64,000 nt of DNA from Roseovarius azorensis (GTDB lineage Bacteria; Pseudomonadota; Alphaproteobacteria; Rhodobacterales; Rhodobacteraceae). Shown here in pieces: positions 28,998 to 37,615 of the stretch. The position numbers and the translations under genes are program-made. Location: contig NZ_FOAG01000005.1 of the NCBI RefSeq assembly GCF_900109455.1, forward strand, positions 235,074-299,073, in the 5' to 3' direction. Under the pieces are notes generated by a model. The model ran no database searches. It worked only from the letters and a program-made list of their open reading frames with translations, and was not told the origin of the DNA. The first letter of the stretch is position 1, and every line of letters starts with the position of its first letter.

Positions 28998-30257
28998 GTG
29001 AGAGACAGTATTTATGCGACCTATTGGCTCGAGACAGCCTTTCCACTGGCCGACGCCGCTGCAGCGATGGCAGGCGAGCAGTCGTCAGGAACGTTCCTGC
29101 CAGTGCCCGGCGAAAGCGAAGCACTGAAGGCCCGCTCAGCCGCCGTGGTCGAACGTATCAACGAACTCAACACCGTTTCGCAGCCGTCCCTTCCCGGAGC
29201 GGCTGTGCCCAAAGGCGAGCCTCCGGTCTGGCGGCAGGCCGAAGTGGTTCTGTCTTGGCCGATTGCCAATATGGGCGCGTCGCTGCCCAATTTGCTGGCT
29301 ACGATTGCCGGCAATCTGTTCGAACTGCGCCAGTTCTCGGGCTTGCGCCTGCTGGACATCACCCTGCCAGAACCTTTTACCCGCGTCTATCCTGGTCCGG
29401 CCTTTGGCATCGGCGGCACCAGAGTGCTGGCCGGCGTCAAGGACCGGCCACTGATCGGCACGATCATCAAGCCGTCCGTCGGGCTTGGCCCGGAAGAGAC
29501 CGCCGCCACGGTCCGCCAGTTGATCGACGGCGGCATCGATTTCATCAAGGACGATGAATTGCAAGCAGACGGTCCGCATTGCCCGTTCGACGACCGGGTG
29601 CGCGCCGTCATGCGCGAAATCAACAACCATGCCGACCGCACCGGGCGCAAGGTGATGTATGCCTTCAACCTGACCGGCGAGGTCGACGAGATGTGGCGGC
29701 GCCACGACCTGTTGCTGGAAACCGGCGCCACCTGCGCTATGGTCAGCTTGCATAGCGTCGGCTTGTCCGGCTTTACCGCGCTGCGCCGCCATGCGCAGAT
29801 GCCGATCCACGCCCACCGTAACGGCTGGGGCTTGTTTGCTCGATCGCCGCATTTCGGCATAAGCTATGTCGCTTGGCAAAAGCTCTGGCGGCTGGCGGGT
29901 GCCGACCACATGCATGTTAACGGACTGGGGAACAAGTTCTGCGAAACGGATGATAGTGTCATCACTTCGGCGAGGGCCTGCCTGATACCACTGGCAGAGG
30001 ACAAACCCTGCCTTGTGATGCCGGTCTTTTCATCGGGCCAGACCGCGTGGCAGGCATCAGCGACTTATGAGGCGCTGGGCAGTACCGATCTGATATATTG
30101 CTGCGGCGGCGGCATTATCGGCCATCCCGACGGGATCGAAGCCGGCGTTCACAGCGTCCGCGATGCATGGGCAGCGGCTATTGCAGGTGCGCCGCTAGAA
30201 GACTACGCAAAGACCCGGCCGGAACTGGCTAGAGCTTTGGAAGCCTTCGGACAATGA
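28998..30257 (+). CDS. RuBisCO-like protein, probable 3-oxo-isoapionate-4-phosphate enzyme
   Basis: RuBisCO large-subunit superfamily, 419 residues from GTG 28998, which has GGAGAG seven bases upstream; ATG 28959 is in frame but has no ribosome site. Catalytic text is kept: the Lys of GTIIKPSVGL, the carbamylated Lys of IKDDELQADG, the His of HAHRNGWG and the loop-6 Lys of NGLGNKFCETDD. Neighbours are a DUF1537 kinase and an ApnO-like enzyme. That trio marks D-apionate catabolism, where the RuBisCO-like protein acts on 3-oxo-isoapionate 4-phosphate as decarboxylase or transcarboxylase/hydrolase (established family). Which of the two cannot be read here. It does not fix CO2. Confidence 0.88.
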   Translation: MRDSIYATYWLETAFPLADAAAAMAGEQSSGTFLPVPGESEALKARSAAVVERINELNTVSQPSLPGAAVPKGEPPVWRQAEVVLSWPIANMGASLPNLLATIAGNLFELRQFSGLRLLDITLPEPFTRVYPGPAFGIGGTRVLAGVKDRPLIGTIIKPSVGLGPEETAATVRQLIDGGIDFIKDDELQADGPHCPFDDRVRAVMREINNHADRTGRKVMYAFNLTGEVDEMWRRHDLLLETGATCAMVSLHSVGLSGFTALRRHAQMPIHAHRNGWGLFARSPHFGISYVAWQKLWRLAGADHMHVNGLGNKFCETDDSVITSARACLIPLAEDKPCLVMPVFSSGQTAWQASATYEALGSTDLIYCCGGGIIGHPDGIEAGVHSVRDAWAAAIAGAPLEDYAKTRPELARALEAFGQ

Positions 30258-31597
30258 CAAACGACCTGCTTATAGCCTATTATGGCGACGACTTCACCGG
30301 CTCCACCGACGTCATGGAATCGCTGTCCATGAACGGGGTGCAAACCGTGCTATTCTTGGACCTGCCCACGGCCGAACAGCTGGCCCGGTTCCCCAGTGCC
30401 CGCGCTGTCGGCATCGCTGGAATGAGCCGCGCCATGTCGCCCGGTTGGATGTCCAAGAACCTGCCGCCAGTTTACGACGCGCTAAAGGCGCTGGGCGCAC
30501 CTGTCTGCCATTACAAGGTCTGCTCGACCTTCGACAGTTCGCCCGAAACCGGAAGCATCGGCCGCGCCATCGAGATCGGCCGTGAGTGTTTCGGTACCCC
30601 TACCGTACCCGTTGTCGTAGGCGCACCCGCGCTGCGGCGGTATCAGGTTTTCGGCAACCTGTTTGCCAGCGTCAGTGACGCGACCTTTCGCATCGATCGG
30701 CACCCGACCATGAGCCGTCACCCTGTCACGCCGATGACCGAGGGCGACCTGCGCTGCCATCTGGCCGCCCAGACCGACCTTGATGTCGAGTTGATGGACA
30801 TTCTTGCCTTGTGGGATGACAGCTATCGCGAACGCCACGCCGATGTGATGCGCCGCGACCCGGATATCCTGTTCTATGATGTCATGGATCAGCGCAGCCT
30901 GCGCCGCAGCGGAGAGCTGATCTGGAACGCAGCCGGGGGTCGCAGCCTTTTCTGCGCCGGATCGTCCGGGTTGGAATACGCGCTGGTCGCCCATTGGCGC
31001 GCGCAGGGCCTCGTGCCCGCGGCAGAGGATCTGCCCGCGCCCGGTTTCGACCCCGTGGAGCGGATGTTCGTTATTTCCGGCAGTTGTTCGCCGGTCACTG
31101 GCGGACAGATTGGCGCCGCGCTGAATGCAGGTTACCTCGGCTGTACAATCGACCCAGCGAACATACTGAACCCGGACACACGATCCGACGTCATTGAAAC
31201 TGTCACTAACGCCTGTGTCGCCGGTCTGGCCGAGGGCAGGAATGTCGTCGCCTATTCCGCGATCGGTGCGCCGGACGCGAAGGCCCGCGCGCTGTATGAA
31301 CGCAATCCCGAAGCTTTCACCCGCGAGCTCAGCCAGGCCCAAGGCACGATCTTTCGCGATACGTTGCACCGTTCGGGGCTGACGCGCGCGGTGGTGGCCG
31401 GCGGCGACACCTCTGGCGGAATTACCGGCGGGCTCGGTCTGTTCGCGCTGACCGCACTAGCCCCGATCACGCCGGGCGCGCCGCTGTGCCGGGCCCATGC
31501 TGAAAATCCGAAATTCGACGGACTCGAAATCGTGCTCAAGGGTGGACAGATGGGCGACAAGGACTTCTTCGAACACGTGCGAAAGGGGACGAAGTGA
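30254..31597 (+). CDS. Four-carbon acid sugar kinase family (DUF1537), OiaK-like
   Basis: A 447-residue two-domain kinase. The N-terminal domain begins IAYYGDDFTGSTDVMES, which holds the substrate Asp residues. The C-terminal nucleotide domain has SGSCSPVTGGQI and AGGDTSGGITGGLGL. Family members phosphorylate threonate, erythronate, 3-oxo-tetronates or 3-oxo-isoapionate. ATG overlaps the RuBisCO-like stop by 4 bases, so the kinase and its presumed downstream enzyme are coupled; OiaK is the best match by context (inference). Confidence 0.88.
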   Translation: MTNDLLIAYYGDDFTGSTDVMESLSMNGVQTVLFLDLPTAEQLARFPSARAVGIAGMSRAMSPGWMSKNLPPVYDALKALGAPVCHYKVCSTFDSSPETGSIGRAIEIGRECFGTPTVPVVVGAPALRRYQVFGNLFASVSDATFRIDRHPTMSRHPVTPMTEGDLRCHLAAQTDLDVELMDILALWDDSYRERHADVMRRDPDILFYDVMDQRSLRRSGELIWNAAGGRSLFCAGSSGLEYALVAHWRAQGLVPAAEDLPAPGFDPVERMFVISGSCSPVTGGQIGAALNAGYLGCTIDPANILNPDTRSDVIETVTNACVAGLAEGRNVVAYSAIGAPDAKARALYERNPEAFTRELSQAQGTIFRDTLHRSGLTRAVVAGGDTSGGITGGLGLFALTALAPITPGAPLCRAHAENPKFDGLEIVLKGGQMGDKDFFEHVRKGTK

Positions 31598-31638
31598 CCC
31601 CCCGCAAGGCACTCAATCTTCAGTAAAGGACATCAACG

Positions 31639-32466
31639 ATGACAAAAATTGCCCTTATCGGCGCCGGAGGCAAAATGGGATACCGGCTGACAAAAAATCT
31701 CAAGGACTCGGAATTCGAGGCGTCGCACGTCGAAGTCAACGAAGCCGCTGCAAAACGGATCGAGACCGATTTCGGCGTTCGTTGCGTAGATATAGATACC
31801 GCGCTCAGCACCGCCGAGGCCGTCATCCTCGCGGTTCCCGACGTGGCGATCGGCAAGGTTGCGGCCAGCATCAACGACAAGCTGCGCCCCGGAACGATGG
31901 TCATCGTTCTGGACGCGGCCGCCCCGTTTGCCGGACACCTGCCCGAACGCGACGACCTGACCTATTTCGTGACACACCCCTGTCACCCTTCGGTTTTCAA
32001 CCACGAGGCCACTGCCGAGGCGCAAAGCGACTATTTCGGCGGTCTGTCCGCCAGGCAGGGTATTGTTTGCGCCCTGATGCAGGGCCCCGAAGATGCTTGG
32101 GAACTCGGCGAAAAGATCGCCCGGACGATCTATGCGCCGGTGCACAGTTCCTACCGCGTGACCGTCGAGCAGATGGCCATGCTGGAACCGGCGCTGTCGG
32201 AAACCGTGTGTGGCACCCTGCTGACAATCCTGCGCGAGGCGATGGATGAATGCGTGGCGCGCGGTGTGCCGAAAGAGGCGGCCCGGGAATTCGTGCTCGG
32301 CCACGCCAATATCATGCTGGCGGTCCTGTTCGAGGAGATCCCCGGCCAATTCTCGGACGCCTGCAATAAGGCCATCGAAAACGGCCGGCCGATCCTCATC
32401 AACTCAGACTGGAAATCGGTTTTCGAGCCCGCGGCCGTTCTTGAAAGCATCCGGCGCATCACCTGA
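31639..32466 (+). CDS. ApnO-like D-apionate oxidoisomerase (phosphogluconate dehydrogenase-related)
   Basis: A 275-residue NAD(P)-binding protein. Rossmann fold at the N-terminus: IALIGAGGKMGYRLTKNL. AVILAVPDVAIGKV, YFVTHPCHPSVFNHE and the helical C-terminal half (EFVLGHANIMLAVLFEEIP) look like the phosphogluconate-dehydrogenase C-terminal family to which D-apionate oxidoisomerase belongs. ApnO turns D-apionate into 3-oxo-isoapionate, the substrate for the kinase encoded just before (42-base gap). Assigned by family impression plus context. Confidence 0.8.
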   Translation: MTKIALIGAGGKMGYRLTKNLKDSEFEASHVEVNEAAAKRIETDFGVRCVDIDTALSTAEAVILAVPDVAIGKVAASINDKLRPGTMVIVLDAAAPFAGHLPERDDLTYFVTHPCHPSVFNHEATAEAQSDYFGGLSARQGIVCALMQGPEDAWELGEKIARTIYAPVHSSYRVTVEQMAMLEPALSETVCGTLLTILREAMDECVARGVPKEAAREFVLGHANIMLAVLFEEIPGQFSDACNKAIENGRPILINSDWKSVFEPAAVLESIRRIT

Positions 32467-32523
32467 ACACGAGGGCTGCGGCTGCGGCGGTCGTCGCGGC
32501 CCCCCCCCGCCCCGCGCATACCG

Positions 32524-32720
32524 TCAGCCATCGCTGTTACCCGCCTCGAGCAGGATTTTCCCGCCCGATTTCCGGCCCAGTATCGTCCGGTGCGCATATA
32601 GGCGTCGAACGGATTGACGCCGGCGGCTGCAACGTCGATGAGAACCTGCCCGGGGCCAGACGCCGGATCAGTGATCGTTTCCGCGCAGAGCAACTCCGGC
32701 CAGCCGAACGACCGCGCCAT
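32524..32720 (-). pseudogene. Zinc-type alcohol dehydrogenase/quinone oxidoreductase, internally deleted
   Basis: The first about 45 residues (ARSFGWPELLCAE, PGQVLIDVAAAGVNPFD) match the N-terminus of NADPH:quinone oxidoreductases. They are followed almost at once, in another frame, by the family's C-terminal ending (GGKILLEAGNSDG, stop at 32526-32524). Some 240 residues in between are missing. Confidence 0.7.
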
Positions 32721-32740
32721 TATGACCTGCACTTCGATTC

Positions 32741-33240
32741 TCCCATGCTGTCCGGCCCGTGCTTCATGCCGCCGCCAGAGCTGACGATCAGGTCTGGAAT
32801 TCCACTGGCACCGAAAGGTTGGGGACCCCACGCCCAATCCGGCGGTCTGCGGCACCCTGCCGTCCGAAACCGGCAGCAGATCGCCGATGATCCGTTCGCG
32901 CCGGCGATCGGATTCCAGCGTGCCGTCGTCGTCGACCAAAGCCAGCAGGTGCAGCGAGGCCAGACCACCGTCGAACACATGCGAGCAATAGCGAAATCCG
33001 GTCGCCGCCGTGTGCCGGGCGACGCCGGAGAATCCGGTCACGCCGCCTCATTTCGTGATGTCGGGTTGGATGATCTGTAACAGGCCGTCATCGATCCAGC
33101 GTCTGAACTGTTCGGCGTGCGAGGTCTCGCCACCGACGAACCCAATCGACGAGACGTCGCGCAGCGCGCCAATCCTCCACCGGTCTATCCACTCAGATCG
33201 GCTCTTCGAGCTACCTGATGTTGTAGGCGCGGGTGCCCCT
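32741..33240 (-). pseudogene. Mandelate racemase/enolase-superfamily remnant
   Basis: The C-terminal half of an acid-sugar dehydratase-like enolase: GFVGGETSHAEQFRRW, LLQIIQPDITK, then TGA (33050-33048), then GGVTGFSGVARHTAATGF, SHVFDGGLASLHLLAL and RIIGDLLPVSDG. The stop replaces the Trp of the usual TKWGG motif. The N-terminal domain is absent, and the C-terminus runs in frame into the quinone oxidoreductase remnant. Confidence 0.75.
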
Positions 33241-33279
33241 CGACGAAGGCGCGGGCGGCATCGGGGGTCAAGCGCGATG

Positions 33280-33425
33280 GCCGATGCACCGATTTTTCCG
33301 GCCACCGCGCGGGCGTTGGCCTCATTCAGGTCGAGGATAGTGATGCTGGCGCCCTCCTCGGCAAAGCGCTCGACGATATCGAAGCCGAAGCCCTACGCCC
33401 CGCCGATCACGATGGTTTTCGCGGT
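33280..33425 (-). pseudogene. Short-chain dehydrogenase N-terminal fragment
   Basis: KTIVIGGA, TAG, GFGFDIVERFAEEGASITILD, then ARAVAGKIGASAIALD: the glycine-rich NAD(P) motif and beta-alpha-beta unit of an SDR, without the rest. The KTIVI part also completes the aldehyde dehydrogenase C-terminus, so the two remnants are joined at or near this point. Confidence 0.6.
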
Positions 33426-34797
33426 TGAGAACTCGTACTGCCCCTAAAATTCCTTTTCACGCCCGTGGCCGGATTTCTTCACGCCGCCGAAGGGTAGTTA
33501 GATGCCGCCAGCCGCGCCCTAGCCGTTAACGAACACCTGACCGCAACGCCTGGCGCGCGCCAGGCGCATGGAGCGCTCGGAATCCGCCGTCCAGATGCCT
33601 GCCCCAACTCGTAGTCAGTGCCGTTAACCAGGCTATGGCTTCGGTCTGGTCGTCGAAGGGCATCACAGTCAACACCGGGCCGAAAATCTCTTCGCGCCCG
33701 ATCCGGCTGTCGCACGGTGCGGGACCGAAGGCCGCCGACTTGACATAGAAGCCGCCCGTGGGGGTATCCGTGGCTATTTTCCTTCCTGCGATCAGAGAAA
33801 TGCCCGCGGCGCGGGCCTGCTGTTTCGTGGTCACTATCGGGCCGAGGTCGCGGTCTGTGAAAAACAGTCCTGTATCGCCTCGGCGACCGTATCGCAAATC
33901 GGCCGATGCACCAGCACCCGGCTGCTGGCGGAGCAGGTCTGGCCGCAGTTCTGGATGATCGCCTTGATCAGAACCGGCAGCGCCACGTCCAGGTCCGCGT
34001 CGGGAAACAGGATCTGGGCGATTTGCCGCCGAGTTCCAGCGCGCACCCGATATGGTTCTGCGCTGCAGCAGTCTGGATGATGGTGCCGACCTCGGGGCTG
34101 CCGGTGAAGGAGGAGAAGTCGATCCCCGGATGCTAGCCCAGCGCCACCCCGGCCTCGGCTCCCGTCCCGGCCACCACGCTGATGACGTCCGTGGGGGGCC
34201 AGCGCGGCGATCCGGTGCAGGGTCAGGTCGACGTCCTCGGAGGTCTGACCACGCAGGCGTTGCCGCAAGCCAGCGACGCCTCGACCGAGCGACTGAAAAT
34301 CTGGCTGGGATAGCTCCATGGAATGATATGCCCGACAAGACCATGCCGTTCACGCACGATCGCCACCGTGTAGCGGTCGAGTAAAGGGATGATCTCGTCA
34401 TGCAGCTCGTCCGCGGCTGAGCTGTAGAATTCCATATAGCGTGCCGTCGCAACGATATCGGCGCGGCCCTAACTGACCGGCTTGCCCGTGTCGCGTGATG
34501 CGAGCGCGCCCAGTTTGTCGGCCCGCGCAATGATGTCCTCTCCCAGCTTCATCATCAGCCGGCCGCGCTCGGAGGTGGTGAACCGACCCCAGACAGCGTC
34601 GAAGGTAGTACGTGTGCCTGCACGGCCATATCGACATCCGCCTGACCGGAACGCGGAGTTTTAGCGAATATCGACCCATCCGAGGGGCAGATGACGTCAA
34701 TCGTCCGCCCGCCTTGGGCAGCCACTGATTTTCCGCCGATCAGGCTTTCATAACTTTGGCTCGCTGTTTGCAAAGGAACCAGTTTGGCTTCACCCAT
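33393..34797 (-). pseudogene. Aldehyde dehydrogenase, decayed
   Basis: Starts MGEAKLVPLQTASQSYESLIGG, a normal aldehyde dehydrogenase beginning. Further blocks appear in changing frames: IIQNCGQTCSASSRVLVH with the catalytic Cys, EEIFGPVLTVMPFDDQTEAIA, and the end LPFGGVKKSGHGREKEF then EFSTAKTIVI. Several frameshifts and stops separate them. It covers nearly full length, so decay is by small changes rather than deletion. Confidence 0.82.
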
Positions 34798-34950
34798 CCG
34801 TTGCTTCCGGTATCTGACAGATGCCTCCGTTGTGCCATGAATAACATGGTAGTAATGTTTGTTGATAAGTAAAAAGATGACTCTAGCCATCTTGGGCACG
34901 GATCCGGCACGTCTTGCGCCGGACCGCGGGTGGTCAGCAGGGACGCAACA

Positions 34951-35964
34951 ATGATGCAACGGACAGACATAAAAGGGCCGGAGGAGCCTGCCGCAGGCAC
35001 CGGCCGCCGCATTCTGCTGACCCGGCAGATGCCCGAACCGGTGATGCAGCGAATTCGTGACGAGATGCAGGCTTGGATCAATCCCGAAGACCGTCAGCTA
35101 AGCCCTGCGGAACTGCAGGTCGCCGTCGCCGAGCATCGGCCCAACGCGCTGATGGTGATGGCGACGGATCAGATCGACGCCGGCTTCATCGCCGCCATGC
35201 CCAGCTCGGTCCGCGCCATAGCCACTCTGTCGGTCGGTCATGAACATATCGACATTGAGGCCGTTCGGGCGCATGGCCTCGCCCTGCTGCACACGCCGGA
35301 TATCCACAGTAACGCCGTGTCGGAAATGGCGATCCTGCTGATGCTCTGCGCCGCCCGCCGCGCGCAGGAGGGCGAACGGATGATCTACGAGGATCGCTGG
35401 CCGGGCTGGTCGCCTACGCAGCTGCTGGGCCGCGACCTGACCGGCGCTCGACTGGGCATAATCGGCATGGGGCGGATTGGCCGGATCATCGCTCATCGAG
35501 CCCGCGCGGGATTCGATATGCGGATTCATTATCACAACCGGTCGCGCTTGCCGCACGACCTCGAACAGGGTGCCACCTATCATGGAACTGCGGAGGACCT
35601 GCTGGCGGTGTCAGATTTCCTGATCCTGTCGGCGCCATCTTCGCCGCAAACCCGTGGATTCCTCAACGCCCGCACGATTGCGCACCTGCCCGAGGGCGCG
35701 GTGGTGGTGAATGTCGCCCGCGGCGACCTGATCGATGACGACGCCTTGATCGCGGCCCTGCGCAGCGGCCGGATCGCCGCCGCCGGGCTGGACGTGTTCA
35801 ACGGCGAGCCGAACATCCATCCGGCGTACCGAACCCTGCCCAACGTCTTTCTGCAACCGCATCAGGGCAGCTCATCCATGGAAACCCGTGTGCGAATGGG
35901 CCATGTACTGCTCGATTCCGTAGAGGCTTTCTGGCGCGGAGAGCGCCTGAACCGCCTGATCTGA
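34951..35964 (+). CDS. D-isomer-specific 2-hydroxyacid dehydrogenase (glyoxylate reductase-like)
   Basis: A 337-residue NAD(P)-dependent dehydrogenase from ATG 34951. NAD motif GARLGIIGMGRIGRIIAHRA; catalytic Arg in VNVARGDLIDDDAL, Glu in LDVFNGEPNIH and His in VFLQPHQGSSS. SVGHEHIDIEA and VSEMAILLMLCAARR are GyaR/GhrB-like. In this island it could reduce glyoxylate or hydroxypyruvate; a glycolate-yielding RuBisCO-like branch would make that useful (inference). It is intact although decayed genes lie on both sides. Confidence 0.9.
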   Translation: MMQRTDIKGPEEPAAGTGRRILLTRQMPEPVMQRIRDEMQAWINPEDRQLSPAELQVAVAEHRPNALMVMATDQIDAGFIAAMPSSVRAIATLSVGHEHIDIEAVRAHGLALLHTPDIHSNAVSEMAILLMLCAARRAQEGERMIYEDRWPGWSPTQLLGRDLTGARLGIIGMGRIGRIIAHRARAGFDMRIHYHNRSRLPHDLEQGATYHGTAEDLLAVSDFLILSAPSSPQTRGFLNARTIAHLPEGAVVVNVARGDLIDDDALIAALRSGRIAAAGLDVFNGEPNIHPAYRTLPNVFLQPHQGSSSMETRVRMGHVLLDSVEAFWRGERLNRLI

Positions 35965-35995
35965 CCAAAGCCCACTCTTAGCAAGCGGAACCGAG

Positions 35996-36148
35996 ATGTA
36001 CGATTATCTGGAGCCAAAGCGGCTTTTCTAACTTTAAGGCAAAGTGGCGTTAATCACCGGCGCGGCCGGGGGCATCGCATCTGACGTTACGGGCGCCTTT
36101 GCCGCCGCCGGCGCGAAACTGTTGCTGGTCGACCGGGACGAGAGCATC
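35996..36148 (+). pseudogene. Short-chain dehydrogenase N-terminal remnant
   Basis: ATG 35996 reads MYDYLEPKRLF, TAA, L, TAA, then GKVALITGAAGGIAS and GAKLLLVDRDES. That is the start of an SDR with two stop codons, cut off at about 36148 where the convergent GntR remnant begins. Confidence 0.7.
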
Positions 36149-36844
36149 CGCGCACGCGCCTGGTACAGGTGATCAGCCATCAGCGCGCGCACCTTATCGG
36201 CATCCCGATCCGCGATTGCCTGATACATGTCCATGTGTTCCATCCGGACCTTCTGCGCCCTTTCGAGGTGGTCGTAGCGGACGAGGTAACGCGCCAAGTT
36301 GACCGCGTTGTCGATGTCATATTCGACGACCGAGATTGCCTCGGCGAACCGGTGGTTGCCCGAGGCCATAGCTACCGCGTGATGGAACTTGAAATCGAGG
36401 TGCCATCCGAACTTGCTTTTCTTCACGGCGTATTTCTCGAATTCGTCGACCGCGGATTTTATCTCCAGCAGATCGGCATCGCTGCGCCGCGAAACCGGCG
36501 CTTTCCGGCTCGATCATCTGGCGGAATTCCGGACTCATCAGGATCTCACGCATCCGATTGTCCGAAAAAGCCTCTCCCACCGCGACTTAGCACCGGCGCT
36601 TGACGGAGGATCCCGAACCGCGGCGCGACCCGATCAGATCGTCCTCGCGCAACCGCTCCAGCGCCTGGCACGCCACGGGCCGTGAAATGCCGGACAACGA
36701 CGTCAACTCGTTTTCCGAGGACAACGGATTGCCCTCTGCAAAGGCGCCGGTGGTGATCTGGTGGAACAGAGAGGCATAGGTTCGATGGGCATAGCTGGTT
36801 CGGCTCACCGCCGCCGAGGCGCGCGTTCTTGCATAACCAGCCAT
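36148..36844 (-). pseudogene. GntR-family regulator (FCD type), frameshifted
   Basis: The winged helix (LFHQITTGAFAEGNPLSSENE, ISRPVACQALERLREDDLIG) is in one frame, the FCD start (LMSPEFRQMIEPESAGFAA) in a second, and the FCD end (LDFKFHHAVAMASGNHRFAEA, DADKVRALMADHLYQA) in a third. So at least two frameshifts have broken a second FCD regulator. A 17-base palindrome that was probably its operator remains upstream. Confidence 0.8.
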
Positions 36845-36901
36845 GTCCTTGGGTGCGGCCCTTTGTATTGAGCATCGGCCATTCCTTTTATCAGGATAAT
36901 T

Positions 36902-36918
36902 TGTAAAAATAATTTACA
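36902..36918. promoter_or_regulatory. Palindrome TGTAAA-N5-TTTACA
   Basis: A perfect 6+6 palindrome with a 5-base centre (AATAA), 58 bases upstream of the broken GntR gene. Probably the operator of that regulator. Confidence 0.5.
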
Positions 36919-37026
36919 CGAATCTACTTTCCCGACCCAAAATCAACTGTCGCCCGTCATTTTGCTCGCGGACCCGCCGTTGGTTACGCGAAGGTCGCGG
37001 TCCTGTATCGCAGGGTCCGGCAAGCG

Positions 37027-37494
37027 TCAGGGCGACCGGGACATGCCATACTTGACACGGCGCAGCGGGATCGAGCTTTCGATGGATGCCACGCCGGGGG
37101 TCTTGGTGAATTTTCCGACCAGGAAACGCTCGAATTCCGCCAGACCCTCGGTGGCGATGCGCAGCAGATAGTCCCGGTTCCCGGTCATCAGCCAACAATC
37201 CACCACCTCGGGATAGCCGGCGATGGCCGTCTCGAACGCCGCCAGCGCATCGTCCACCTGCTTGTCGAGCTTGACCGAGACGAAAACGGAAAAGCCGTAA
37301 CCAAGAGTGGCCTCGTCGATCAGCGCGCTGTAACCGGTGATGACGCCGGTGTCTTCCAGCCGCCTCAGGCGGCGCGCTACCGGCGAAGCGCTCAGCCCGA
37401 CTCTGTCCGCGATGTCGTTGATTGTTGCGCGCCCGTCCGCCTGAAGCGCGCGGAGGATTGCGGCGTCAATTCCGTCGATTGTGATATTTTTCAC
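37027..37494 (-). CDS. Lrp/AsnC-family regulator
   Basis: A 155-residue regulator with an N-terminal helix-turn-helix (IDAAILRALQADGRATINDIA, then LSASPVARRLRRLE) and a C-terminal RAM domain (VSVKLDKQVDDALAAFE, VVDCWLMTGNRDYLLRI). It diverges from the E1 gene, leaving 121 bases. Lrp-type regulators next to MdeB-like E1 genes are known from methionine catabolism in Pseudomonas (MdeR), so it probably senses an amino or 2-oxo acid and controls E1-panB (inference). Confidence 0.93.
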   Translation of the reverse strand: MKNITIDGIDAAILRALQADGRATINDIADRVGLSASPVARRLRRLEDTGVITGYSALIDEATLGYGFSVFVSVKLDKQVDDALAAFETAIAGYPEVVDCWLMTGNRDYLLRIATEGLAEFERFLVGKFTKTPGVASIESSIPLRRVKYGMSRSP

Positions 37495-37615
37495 CTTATA
37501 ATTCCGATATCATAATGTTTTAGGCTAATATTATTGGTTTATTGGGGAGAAATAAACGAAAAACGCGCCTCGACATGCCGTATGCTCTCAAAAAGCACAA
37601 ACAGAGACTCAGGTC

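Noticed and set aside
28998..30257. True RuBisCO and CO2 fixation
   Set aside because: No small subunit or phosphoribulokinase nearby; the kinase and ApnO-like neighbours fit a catabolic RuBisCO-like protein.
32500..32508. Run of nine Cs after the ApnO-like gene
   Set aside because: Could be a phase-variable tract, but it lies in non-coding, decayed DNA with no gene to switch; more likely neutral or a sequencing weak point.
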